Shown here: positions 49,331 through 60,819 of the stretch, piece by piece
How the letters are laid out: every line of letters starts with the position of its first letter
Position numbering within the stretch: position 1 is the first letter of the stretch
From: Strix aluco
Taxonomy: Eukaryota; Chordata; Aves; Strigiformes; Strigidae
Direction: 5' to 3'
Length of the DNA: 64,000 nt
NCBI RefSeq assembly: GCF_031877795.1
Contig: NC_133932.1
Coordinates: 25,236,180 to 25,300,179 of the forward strand
Program-made: the position numbers and the translations under genes
Notes under the pieces: model-generated
The model's input: the letters and a program-made list of their open reading frames with translations, nothing else
Databases searched by the model: none
Told to the model about the DNA's origin: nothing

Positions 49331-52029
49331 TGCACCTTTAAAGTTATAACACAGAAAGTACACAAATGTAATTATTCTCTACCATAACTTCTTTACAGAT
49401 GAAAGATAAGTATTTGGAGAATGGGTGGAGCAGAGGAAGAGTGTAGCAGCTCTGAAAAAATAAATAGATCTTTTCAATGGTAGCTAAAACAAAATATGAA
49501 AAAAAGGAAAAAAAGATCCTCAAACATGTAAATCTGAAATGCTTTGTTTTCTAGGATTTTTGAGGATTGTTTAAGACGTTGGTGTTTAAGTGACAGGTTT
49601 GTTTTTTTGGTGTTGTGTTTTGGATTTTTTTTTCCATTTTGCTGCAGAGAGAGGAACAACATCACTTGCCTAAATGTCAGCATAAGTCATTTCAGTCCTC
49701 AGGATGTGGTGAGAAGCTAGCATCAAACGCAGAATGGTCTACGACAGACTGAGTTGTCACATGTCAGAAGAGACACTGCAATGCTGAGGTGCACTCTAGG
49801 AACTTGTTTTCTGCTGGGATCTTCCTGGATGTAGCTACACAGTTAAAGCAGACTAGAGAGCAATCTAGTCCTTATGCCAGCACTAGAGCTCAGAGCTAGC
49901 TCTCCCCCAAACTCCAGTCCACATTCATAGCATGCAGGCATGGCACTCTGGGTCCCATGAGATGTCTCTAAGTTGTTGTACCTGTTATTCTGGGTGGAGG
50001 AGCGGTTGGTAGGGCAAGAGGTCAGTTTGAAACAGAAGCAGGGAACAAGCTAGAAACAGCAGGGTGGATGTTTGTAACCACTGCTCTACTGTGTTCCCTG
50101 GTCTCCCCTCCTCACTAGTAGGGTATATATCCAGCCACTCAATGCATGTAGAGCATTATATGCCCCCCTACACTACCACACCGCTTCTCTTGCACCCTGC
50201 CATGCCAGGCGCTCCAGATTCAGGGGATAGCAGCAGCACTGAGGACACAGACCACAGCAGGACAGCACTGAGACAAGGGCTGGGGAGGGTGATCCCAAAA
50301 CATGAGACTTGACTAAGTGGTCCGAATGTGAACCACCACAACGGCTAACTCATCAGAGACCCTCCCTGCCTTGAAAAACTCTGTCCTCGGTGAAGTACCT
50401 TGCCTCTACATACGGGGTGCCTGACAAGGTGCCTAGCAAAGGGATCCACTGAAACCCGCTGAGCCTGAAGCCATGTGCGCTTCCCAGCTGAAGACTGCTG
50501 GGCTGCGAGCAACCAGGGCTGGGAGCTCATAGGCCCTGAGCATACTTCAGTCCTACTGGCTTGGCTTAACCACACATTTAAAATAAAGTACCAGATTTAG
50601 TGTCCCAAGGATCTATGGACTTTGGATAATTTATTTTGATAGGGAAACCAAAAGCAGTGAAGCTTATACGTATTATCAAGAGTTCAGAATTACATGTGAA
50701 ACTGTAGTATACTTGCTGATTCTAAGGCAGCGTATGTTCCTTTTTTTAGTATTACTCTTTGCCATCTTTCCTGCTATTTGAATGTACCTCCTAAATGAAT
50801 TGTCCATTGCCCACATGGTTTTCAAAAATAATTTATTTTTAGCTAATGTGTTCCAGATAGATGGAACACAAAACACATGTTAAAAAAATAAAAATGAAAT
50901 TAAAAAATCCTCCCCTCAGCAAACAAATTCCCCACAATCTTTACAAAAGAAGGCCAACTTTTTTCCTTCTAGTTCCCCTGCTAAATTTCCACAAGGCCAT
51001 TAATCATAAAAAAACCAAACTGCATAAATCGTAGAAAAGCCAAAGGAGCTGCCTGTATTTATAATTTTTTTTTTAAAAAGTTCCTGCCAGAATCTCCCCC
51101 AACCCAATTACCTTTCCTCTGTCAGTTGTGAGGACTCTTTCTCAGCCTTAGCACACACCTTTTCTCCTGGCTGGCAATGCATGGGCTGAGGCAAGCATAA
51201 ACCAGCATATCATTATTTCAAACAGTCATGTCTTCCACTTGAACTCTCTATAGTTAAATCCATATACTTGAAACACTCCATGCTCCTTTTCTTTTGTACT
51301 TTTTCCAAGGAACAGCATTTCTGTTGTATTTCAGGTGACAACCGAAAGTTATTCGAAAGGGTCACTGACTTGGATAAGGACTTGAGAAATAATAAATAGC
51401 AAAAAAGAAATGCCTGTTGTTTGCATCACTGAAATGGCTGACCATACAGCAATACACCACTGAAGCACATGTAACAATTTATTATTTGGTCCTTCAGCCC
51501 TCCTGCATTTATAATTGAGCATATATTCAATGCAAAGATTGAGAAAAATTGACCTAGCATCTATCTGCACGTTCTGGGGATATTCTGTACTGGGTTGGCA
51601 GTAGCTTCACCAGTACAAAACCCCAAGTCCAAGGGTTCAGACCCACTGAACACAGGTTTTACACATCCACTACCTTACGGGCTTTAAGCAAAGTAATCTG
51701 TGCACTTTCAGTCCTTACTGTACAACGAGATAGTCTGTCTACAAATGGAGGATGTATCACTAGAATAGCTGTATCAGTGTAATTACATTGGTACAACTGT
51801 TCCCAATATGGACAGGACCTTAAACAGAAATCCCTGTGACAGGCAATGTTTACCACTGGCCTATTTAAAAGACAGCTCTTAGCTTAGTTCAAAAACCAGC
51901 ATATAAAATGTTCCTTGTTACCTGTAAGTGGACAGTGATGATTATAGCTCAGTCTATGTTATTATTGCCTGATTTTCCCAGTTTGAGTTTCCACATATTG
52001 ACTCCTTACTCAAGGTCTTTTAACATAGA
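49331..52029. other. downstream flank of ROBO2, no gene seen
   Basis: A GC-richer patch at about 49690-50560 carries short unrecognised frames on both strands. The rest is AT-rich. If the ROBO2 3' UTR is longer than assumed it could extend into this block: further sense-orientation AATAAA hexamers occur near 50830 and 50627. Confidence 0.55.
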
Positions 52030-52047
52030 TTTGAAATGTGAATATGT

Positions 52048-52053
52048 TTTATT
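52048..52053 (-). terminator. candidate distal polyadenylation signal of ROBO2 (AATAAA)
   Basis: The plus strand reads TTTATT, so the transcript would read AATAAA, about 2.83 kb after the stop codon. The sequence beyond it in the direction of transcription is only weakly U/GU-rich. It is a plausible end for a long 3' UTR, but AATAAA occurs often by chance in DNA this AT-rich. Confidence 0.3.
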
Positions 52054-53451
52054 TTTTCCCCAGTAAATATACAATACACACTTCAACAGTACTATTAACC
52101 AACTTTTTATGCCAATTAAACTTTGCTGCACTAACACCAATGAAACACATTAAGAGGCCATACTTTTTTTGTGAACAAACTGTAGCCAATAAACAGTTTT
52201 TTAAAAAAACAAATTAAAAAACAATTCTAAGTGCTGCCACAACATCCCTTTTCTTTAAACACATTATTCACAATAAATGTTTTCAATTTTTTTTTAAAAA
52301 AGAAGAATACTTCTTTTAAAATAGTAAATTAAATGGCATTTTAAAAAATATGTACTGTGGTTCATTGGAAGTACACTGTATAGAAAAGAGAGAGAGAAAA
52401 AAAAAGAAGAGACATCACCTGTAGGATAATGGAGACACTTTGCGATACACAACAACACCTTATGTAATATTGTAAGCAAATTATTAATGAACAAAAATGT
52501 ACAGAAGCAGATGGACAAGTTAGTGAATATCATGGTACTGCACAGCTTTAATACTGACACACATTTACTTTCCAGTGGAAGAGATAAAACACGTATTTGA
52601 AAGTAATTGGGATGACTTTATCAACATCTAATGATACTGAATTTTGAATAGAATATAGTGAGTAAGGTGTTCCACCAAAGCTCAGCACAAGCTCTGAATT
52701 AAAAGGAAAACAAATCTACCGACGACTGAGTTAAACATTTTCCAGAGAATTAAATTTGAATTGTACCCTGAATAGTCTTCTCTTCATATGATAATACCAA
52801 AATAAAAAACATACATATGTAAATATGATGCCTTCTTTATCTTGCTTGAACATTTCTGCACATTTTGAAGTAATGGTTTTAACTATAATGGCTTAACAAG
52901 CAGGAAAATTACATATATTCACTGGTCACATATATAAATAAATGCATACATTTTTTTCTCAACTTTTTTGGTTTTTAACCTGCTAAATAACAGTCTTGAC
53001 CTTAAGGAAGTTAACTAGCATTTTTTTAATATTCAATAGTGCTGAGTTATAGTTGATGGCTGTAGTGTTTTATCTTATCATGGAACAAGTTAATGAAATG
53101 AAAAGCAACACATATTTAGCATTGTAATTTACTTCTCTAAAATTCTGCCATTACTAAGAGTGTTCTTAATACTGGTGAGCTCCAAGGCAATATATAAAAC
53201 AACATAGACTGGTTATACGAAAAGGGTATTCAAATGGAAAGTTGTGTTCATGGTCAGATAACTAACAGAAACAAGCTGTAGGATGCAATATTTAAATTAA
53301 GCACCAAATGAATGGGCTATACACATACAATATTCTAAGAAAAGTTTGACAATTTACTTTGAGGTTTGAGAGGTACAGAAGATTTGGACAAAGTCATGAA
53401 AATTAATGAAGAGACAGGATGCTGTCATTAATGTCCACTTACAGAGTCTGG

Positions 53452-53457
53452 TTTATT
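53452..53457 (-). terminator. candidate proximal polyadenylation signal of ROBO2 (AATAAA)
   Basis: This is an AATAAA in sense orientation about 1.43 kb after the stop. It could give a shorter 3' UTR, if ROBO2 uses alternative polyadenylation here. It is supported only by the hexamer itself. Confidence 0.25.
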
Positions 53458-54627
53458 CAAAAAGTGTATAAACATGCGTTATTTCCTCATCATAGCAGGG
53501 TTTGAAGCCACCCACTAAAACATAGGTCAAAGATTTTCTTTGCTTATATCCAACTTTTTGGATGTATTGTATTGCCAGAAATGTACTTAATGCAAGCTGA
53601 AAATAATTTGACCGTTGCTTTCCTTCCAAACACTAAACATTTTACTACAAATTTAGTGGATCCAGCTTCAGCTCTCACACACTTCAGGTAACAGAACACA
53701 AAGGTTTGTTTAGACTGCATCAAAACAATTAATGTCATGAATTTCAGTGGTGCAGCTCTATCTTCTATTATACTGTACACGTATTGGAAAAACGAAATAA
53801 GATACTCTGACATTTCAATTTTTTGGAAGCAGCCTGAATATGCCTTAATAATAAATTGCATCCTTAACTACTTACTAGGTATTCCTTGAGTTTATATTGT
53901 TAGCTTCTCCTGGGAAATCTCTGTCTTATATTTTGGGTTGGAGAAATTAATGGTAATAATTCTTTTAAAACTGCAATATAAAAACAGCTTTAGTGAAACA
54001 CCCTAAATTCTTTTGTTTGTAGCAAGGTTTGTTTTTCTTCCCCTTTACTTAAGTGGCATGGGATGGCTAAAAACAGATACTAAGGGCATCATTCTAGTGA
54101 AAGGGTCTAGGCCATCTCATGCTACCTTTAATTTTAATATTCACTCTTTAATTTCACACTTCCAACTTCTGACCCCTTCTTAAATAGGAAGAGCAACTAT
54201 GTTGCTTGCCTTTAAAAGATTTAAATCTGTCTCTAATGTCTTCACTGACATCAGTTTTGCCTGTCACTTTCTCATGTCTACACCCCAATGGAAAACCACC
54301 TAACATACTCCTTTACATCCAGCATTATCCAAAGTAGCTTACAGTACGTAAACCTTCTTCACACATTCAGTTTCTTTTTTCTTCATGTCATGAGGAGTAG
54401 AGTTTTGTGCTTATCACCAAATAAAATTGCAGTGCAAACTTTAAACATAAAAGTTACACAATTAAAAGTTAATATATGGCACCACAGCCTATTAATTCAC
54501 ATATAGTACAACAGACCAATAAAAACAGACATGAATATGAACATAGCTAAAAAGAAGGTGAGCTTGCATAGCAATGCAACAAAAGAAATTATATACACAA
54601 GGAAATCCTTTTCATCCTGGAGGGTGG

Positions 54628-54653
54628 TTTTTTTTTTTTTTTCTTTCTTTTTT
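54628..54653. repeat. poly-T/CTTT tract within the ROBO2 3' UTR
   Basis: Fifteen T followed by CTTT units on plus, appearing as an A-rich run in the transcript about 230 nt after the stop codon. It could cause internal oligo-dT priming in cDNA libraries and mimic a polyadenylation site. Confidence 0.85.
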
Positions 54654-54882
54654 ATATACTCCTGACAAGGAATAGTTTAAGGTGGATGGTGTATTAAAGA
54701 GAAGAACACAAGTAAAGTATCTGTGGGATATGTGTGGCTGTGTGTCTTTACATTGCATTTACAGTTCTTTTAATAGTACATAAATAAAGAAAATGTTCAT
54801 TGCACTGTTTAGTGTCATCACTTCCATGAGTTCAGACCTGATGATCCATCAGAGCAGCTTGCAATGTGTCTTCTCAACTACT

Positions 54883-55926
54883 CTATAGAGAGAAACAAAG
54901 AGAGAGAAAGAGGTTGTAATAAGGAGGAAAAAACACAAAACAAAGCCTATGGCAATATTACTGCAGCATGGGATGAATATTCAATAGGTTAGGAGAAGAG
55001 AGTTAATTGCTTCTAAGATGAAAAGCAATGAATGCTAAAATTCAGCGCTTACCAACACCATATCTGAGACAGCACATTTCAGGGTTTGTGGATCACCATT
55101 AGCTCTCTTACAAACTATTGGGTGGTAACTGTCGGGAGGTGCTGAGGGTTTGACTGCAGCAAATAGAAGGCAGACATGCCAACAGCTACATTGCTTTTAC
55201 TAGTAAACATTCCAGTATGCCTGAGCTGCAGTGTTGGTGTACTACTTCAGACAATAGAGTCAAACCTTTGGGCATCTGGTACTACCATCATGTACACAGC
55301 ATTAACCTGGTTTTATACAAGGTTTAACAGATATTGAGGGGTAATAGAAAAAAGGCTGGAAAATAATTCCCCTGGCCTGGGAAGTTGAGGAAAGGGTTGA
55401 GATATACAACTGAAAAACTGGGCTACACAGTCGAAAAAAGAGAACCTCCATCTAAGGTCAAAAAGAGCAGAATACTGCTCATCAAGCAACAGAAACTTAA
55501 GGAAAAGGCATCACAAGCCTGCCAACATGCCCAACAAATTCAGCACCCTTTTCATCCACTCCTCTGAGAAAAACTGCCAAGAGCATTTCCAAGACAAACA
55601 CACTACACTTTGCCAAGAAAATTCTAAATTAGTAGAATTTCTTTTCAATTTCCACAGTGTTTCACTAGCATTACACACTGAAAGATGTACTATGTGGACA
55701 CTCTTGGCATGGCTTATACAGATTTGAACTGGTCCAAACCAAAGAACAGAGGAACTTCATTTGTTTGTCATTACAGGCAAAACACCTCAGAAGGCAAAAA
55801 GATCTGGGTAAAATTTAATCTGATTATCACATTCTCTCTGATATTCCTCCTCTATTCAAAACAGATTTATAATTTTTCTCTTTTTCTCTATTTGAGAGTT
55901 TGAACTGTAGCTAGAGATAAACTTAC
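54883..55926 (-). other. ROBO2: ROBO2 last intron
   Basis: An intron of 1,044 bp between the exon ending ...GEL plus T and the terminal exon. It has a strong GTAAGT donor at 55926-55921 and a pyrimidine-rich acceptor ending TATAG at 54883. It splits the stop codon after its first base. The open frames inside it on either strand (for example 55385-55567 on plus) are short and resemble nothing I know. Confidence 0.85.
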
Positions 55927-56127
55927 ATAATTCACCAGTAAACTGTCCTTGACTGTTTGATCCCACATAGCCTACATCGAGAAGGTCACTGGCATTGCGT
56001 TGGTGACCTCCCCGCAAGACTTCACCTTTTCTAGGTCCGGTCGATCCTTTAGAAGAAGCTGTTCCTGAAGAGCTGTGGCCGCCAGGGGATGGGAAGTTGG
56101 GTTTACTATATGGTACGAGTGCCTCTT
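55927..56127 (-). CDS. ROBO2: ROBO2 last large coding exon (C-terminal tail)
   Basis: This 201-nt exon encodes almost the whole conserved C-terminus of the ROBO2 receptor. On the minus strand the acceptor is CTTTTCTAG ending at 56128, and the donor is GTAAGT at 55926-55921, a near-perfect consensus. Two bases complete the Glu codon begun in the previous exon. The protein then reads EALVPYSKPNFPSPGG, a Ser/Gly-rich stretch (HSSSGTASSKGSTGPRK), and RNASDLLDVGYVGSNSQ followed by GQFTGEL. The final T at 55927 is the first base of the stop codon. The Ser-rich segment and the NASDLLD..GY..SNSQGQFTGEL terminus are hallmarks I associate with ROBO2; ROBO1 ends in an unrelated acidic sequence. Together with the upstream exon this gives about 154 C-terminal residues of a protein usually near 1,380 residues long. 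No frameshift or premature stop is seen. The reading phase (1 in, 1 out) matches both neighbours. Confidence 0.93.
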
Positions 56128-59100
56128 CTAGAAAAGCAAAACAAAACAAAACAAAACAAAAACCAAGTAAATTCCTATAAATACGAATAAACAAGCTATT
56201 CTTATATGGACATCATATTCATTCCTGCCCTCAGATATCTGTCTTTTGTCTTTCTTTATAGCGTGGCAATTTTACTTAAGAAAATACACAGCTCAGTGTT
56301 ATATCCCACAGACAAAGAAACCAGCATGAATTTAATCTTGCTTTCATGTGAACTCAGAAGTTAGTTTGTATTAATTATAAAAAGTCTAGATTTTTTATGA
56401 ATAGATCATGAATCAAAGATACTTTAATAAAAATAGATGCACATACAATTTCCAAAACAATGCAGCTATGATTAGATTTCTGCTTCAAGTCTACATGAAT
56501 GCACTTTTTCCTTTTCTTTAGCTTAAATTATGGTAACATTACCTCAATCAATTTAGATAAAGAACTACAATATCAGCTAATTTAATTAGCTTCCAGCAGC
56601 TCAGTAATTTCTAACGATGCAAAGTACACTGAAGATTTTTTTAACTGGTTGTGAATTACCTTGGAAAATATTATATTCTACATAGTATTAGTAGTTGTAA
56701 TATTTGGGGTGAGTAAATCTTCCTGCAGCTTGTTTCATGTTCCATTATGAGCAAAAGACTTACTTTTGCTCACTTGGCTTCTTCCTCTCTGAACTGCTTG
56801 CAAGAGCAGGATTAATACCAATAAAGCATAGGGCTGTATGTCTTCATATAGCATGAAGTAAAACAAGACATCACATCTGATTAGAGTTTCCAGGAGATAT
56901 TGTTGTAATAATCCTAACCTAAGAAGCAAAACAGCAGCACTGATTTAACACTAATAGAAGCACTATTTTATTTCTTTGCTGTGTATGATCCACTTTTGCC
57001 ATCTCAGAACCCTGCTAAATATAGTTTGATTCAAGAAAGAATCTGAGTATGTATGCTTAACCTCAAACACAGGAATTGCCCCTTCTGAAATCAGTGGGAT
57101 ATCTCGTGCTTGAATCTTACATTTTTTAAAGTGAATATGAGATGAAAGGGGTTTCTTTATTTAGCTTTTCCTATTGTCTTCACTCTTAAACAACCTCAAG
57201 AGGAGAAACAGACTTTCTTTGACAGAGGGCAGGAACACAGAAGGAAAAGTAGGTGGGGATGGTTGGAAAGAAAAGGAGATAGAAATGCTTTTATTCACAA
57301 CCCTAAAGTCTGTGCAAAGGCTGCAGCAGAGGCACAATTAACTTAGGGAAATGCTAAATGAGAACAAATTTGTGGAAGAAACCCAGGATTTCATTCTTTG
57401 TGCCTACTGCCACAAGTGAGTAGGACATGGGAATTCCCCCTGTGATCTGCTATTGAACAGAACCCATTTGTACGGTAAATCTGTTGCAGAAGAGGGCAGG
57501 CAGCTGACTTCTTTCTCTGTCAAAGTATCTCCCTCTGGCCCTGCCCAAGGGACCAGAATATTTGCGCTGCAGGACATAAGGGCATTATCAGTGTTTTGTG
57601 CCATGATCGTGTGCTGTCCTTACTGAAATATAAAGAAATGCTTAAAAGACATAGTAAAATGGCATTTATTAGCCATAGCCTCCTAAATTATGTTACTTGT
57701 TCTTTATATATCAAGCCCTAACAATAGAATCAGATGCAAACCTGGTTTCCGAAGGCTGGCTAAAATATGGAACAGCTTGCATTAAGGCAGCAATAAAGTA
57801 AGAAGCATAAATCAGTTCAGCAGAAAGCTGGATACATTTTTAAAGGATGGATAGAAAAGTCACTAGCATTGCAAAAGAGTTTGAAGATGACATATATGGT
57901 CAATTGATTTGTTTTTCTAGTTTGCGGACTCAGGATAAGGCCTCCTTCGGGTTCAATGAAATATTGAGAAAAAACGACCATGAATAAATATAAAGTGCAT
58001 TATCATTATAGAGCATATGGTGTGTTAAATTATCTGTTGTGCCCTCAGAAATAAATACAATCCATAAAATACGCAATTGTGACATAAAATACAGGCTAAG
58101 TTTTTTCATAACATTCTAGCACATGAAAGGTAGTTGTCTCAAGTCCTCAGGATGGGTTCACATTTATCAAAACACTGCCTCATGCCCCATGTGTGCAAAG
58201 AATATGGGAGGCTTTACCGATGACTTTCTCTTTGAAATACTGAGCCTTTAATTTGAAGATATAATTCTAGCCCCTGTGAAGTCAGGATGTATGTGTGTAA
58301 TGATGATTCTATACCTTATAAGATAACCAAAAGACTGTTAACATTATCAAAACTATTGTAACTTGATCTAGCACTACTTTCTTTAGAGGCATAGCTGAGA
58401 ATGTCCTATTTGATGTGCTGTAACTGCAGTTCTACAACAAAGCCATTGGCAGGAACTCAGTGATCTTGTTTATACTGAAAGCAGCCAGTGGAAACACGGT
58501 TCCCAGAATTAGGTATTTTTATTGTATTCAACTTCAAACCAAAGCTCCTGCTTTCAAAATTTCACTCACAGCTTGATAATATCTGAATGAAGCCCCCTAA
58601 GCTGCAAAATAGCTATTTTCTGGAAGCTGATAGCTAATAATAACTCCTTTTGGAAATATATTGAAAACTGGGACAGGATAGATTTCCAGAGATCTTTGTC
58701 ATTAATAAAGGAAAAGGGAAGAAGCACAACTAATATTATTAAAACCCCAAAGTTTAGTAACAAACAAGCATCACACACAAGAGTAGCCTTTTAAAAATCT
58801 ACCAGAGAAAAGCATACAGAGCAAGAAAGCTGTAGTGCGAGAAGCTGGGGTAAGAAAACAGACAGACAGATAGGAAGCTCTGGCCCACCTTGCGCACAAA
58901 CTTTATGAACCCCTCTCACAGGAATCCTTTGTCATGCATAAAGGATATGCAATTGCCCTGGTCATCCTGAATTTGATAAGAACAAGACACCTGTAATCAT
59001 TCCAGCCCTAAATTCAGTGTTCATGTAGGACACTAGAAGTGTCAAGATCAAGTTTTTTTTATTTAAGGACAGATAAATACAAGTCCTGTAGGATGAGAAT

Positions 59101-60558
59101 TTTAGTACTGTATACCCTCTATATCACAGAATAACTTGACAACTTCTATTTGTACATTTACAAAGCAGAGGAAAAGGAGGGGAGTTCTGCTAACCAGGTC
59201 AGAGAAGCATCCTTAATGATAATTTACAAAGAAATGAGATGTTTAAAGTATATTTGGGCTATTTTCTGTGTGTTTGTACATCTTGTACATTGTAAGCAAA
59301 TTTGCCATTTCACCAAGTAGCATGATTTTTGCACACTATTTTTAAACGCAACTTCACATCATCATCTTACAACATGAACACTCACTTGTTTATGCAGCTG
59401 AAAGATTAGGGGATTTTAATGGTAGCATTATCGTTATATTTTCAAATATGGATTGTATTTGAAATATTTACATTTTAAATAGGGGTAGCAATATTCCTAG
59501 GAGGACTTTATTCAGTAAATCCTGCCTCCAAGACACATTTGCCTGCATACTCCTATTTTTTTTTTTAAATGTCATTGGTATTAGTGTGCTAGATTAACAA
59601 GGAGCATTAATAGTAGAATAAAATCAAGAAAAAGATGGGTAATATGAGTACCTCTAGTGTTACTGTGGGAGCAACATACATACTTGAAGAAATACTGTAG
59701 CCCTACAGAAAGCTCCATGTACAGTATAATATTTTTTTAAAATCTTCTTAATTGTCCTCTTGTACCACTCTAATCAGCACTGGGATAACGTGTGATTAGT
59801 GGGTTAAAGAAAATACCCTGGTATGAGGGTAAAAGCTGAAACAGCAGCTTTTACTTGAGGTCAGGCTGACAGAAGGAATCTGCGAATACTGTAGAACTAC
59901 AACTCCAGCTCAGCAATGCCTCCTGCACACATTTTTACAGACTTGAAATCCATTTAGGAGATAAAGTCAGCACTCGGCAATGAGCAGATCCTGCATAAAG
60001 GTGAAAACTTGCACTGTCATCTTGCTGGGCCTAAGAGATGAATGTTACTTTGTCATATCCTTGAATAAGGAGAAGACTGTTTTAAATACAGCTGGAAGGA
60101 ATGTCAGTAGCTCAGAAGGATCAGCCTTCTTGCAGACAGGCAAAAACAACTGCTGACAATTTAGAAGCAGGTTGAAAGAACTAGAAAATATGGCCCTATA
60201 TGTATAAATAAATACATCTAACAGAAAGTACTCTAAAAATCTGTCTCTCCTCCCCTGACTGCCTGAAACTGTTCCTGTTTGTCCACTGCTATGCTTGACA
60301 ACATTATTAATTGCCAAAACACTGTAAAGAATGCACCGAGTCAGGTGTTAATGAGATTTCATTGTTGCAGGAGGGAAAATACTTGGATCACAAGCTCTCA
60401 CTTCACTTTGCCTTTTCTTATTTTCCAGCCGGAGCCTCACCAGTACTGGCACAGAGGAGCGTGAGGTGATCCTAGGCTCCTGCCAGATACAGAAACCCTC
60501 AGCTGAGAAGTGTCAAGAAGCCGTCTGCGTTGCCTCGGCTGGTGCAGCACACACACAC
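56128..60558 (-). other. ROBO2: ROBO2 intron (phase 1)
   Basis: An intron of 4,431 bp joining the two coding exons. The donor is GTGTGT (60558 leftward), weaker than consensus. The acceptor is CTTTTCTAG preceded by a TTTTG repeat. I saw no further ROBO2-like exon inside. A minus-strand frame at 57404-57604 (66 codons) is not recognisable. The GC-rich coding-like composition of the upstream exon continues about 120 bp into the intron, to an in-frame TGA at 60437-60439. Confidence 0.8.
56137..56162 (-). repeat. (TTTTG)n microsatellite abutting the splice acceptor of the ROBO2 tail exon
   Basis: The plus strand carries about five units of AAAAC. In the sense direction this is TTTTG repeated, followed at once by CTTTTCTAG and the exon starting at 56127. 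The repeat therefore occupies the region where the polypyrimidine tract and branch-point spacing are defined. The last 9 bases alone still make a usable acceptor. Confidence 0.85.
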
Positions 60559-60819
60559 CTGATCCGAAGGCTTGTTTGTGTTGGGCTTTCCTGAAATCCT
60601 CTTGGCGGTCTGTCGAGCTTATCCACTCCTGGGTTTGCCGCTGCCACTCTAGTGACGTTCTAGCTTGCCGGTCCAGGGAGCTCTTTGTTTCATCTACGTT
60701 GGGTGCATGCTGCCTCTCAAGAGAGCTTCCTTTCCTCTCTGCCGAGCCTCCGCGCTGGCCGGGGACTATTTGCTGCCTTAAACCCTGACCAGGGGGCGGG
60801 TCGGGTGGTGGTGGAAGAT
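60559..60819 (-). CDS. ROBO2: ROBO2 penultimate coding exon (cytoplasmic tail, proline motif)
   Basis: This is an internal exon of roundabout guidance receptor 2, a single-pass neuronal membrane receptor for Slit ligands that steers axons and migrating cells. Read on the minus strand, a T-rich tract ending in TTTTTTAG precedes 60819. The exon is 261 nt. It begins by completing a split codon (G|AT, Asp), stays open throughout, and ends with one base of the next codon at 60559 before GTGTGT. The product starts DLPPPPDPPPGQGLRQQ, passes through ERKGSSLERQH and SLEWQRQTQEWISSTDRQED, and ends KQAFGS. The DLPPPP run is a proline-rich docking motif of the kind Robo tails use for EVH1 or SH3 partners (Ena/VASP, srGAP). 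I cannot say whether it corresponds to CC2 or CC3. Splicing onto 56127 restores a codon (G|AA) and gives ...GSEEALVPYSKP. The Ig, FN3 and transmembrane exons lie beyond the right edge. Assignment to ROBO2 rather than ROBO1 rests on the C-terminus. Confidence 0.9.

Larger units (their letters stand above)
52030..54882 (-). other. ROBO2: ROBO2 terminal exon: end of stop codon plus 3' UTR (distal end uncertain)
   Basis: On the minus strand a pyrimidine-rich run and TATAG end at 54883. The exon then begins with AG, which joins the T of the upstream exon to make the stop TAG directly after ...GQFTGEL. Everything further left would be 3' untranslated. This region is very AT-rich, with many ATTTA-like stretches and no credible reading frame, as expected of a long neuronal 3' UTR. 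Candidate AATAAA signals in sense orientation lie at 53452-53457 and 52048-52053. I set the boundary by the more distal one, but cannot decide between them from sequence. A poly-T run on the plus strand at 54628-54642 appears as poly-A in the transcript. The acceptor is well supported; the length of the UTR is a guess. Confidence 0.6.

Noticed and set aside
57404..57604. 66-codon minus-strand frame in the ROBO2 intron as an extra exon
   Set aside because: Does not resemble any Robo tail sequence I know, and it lacks a convincing flanking acceptor and donor in the right phase.
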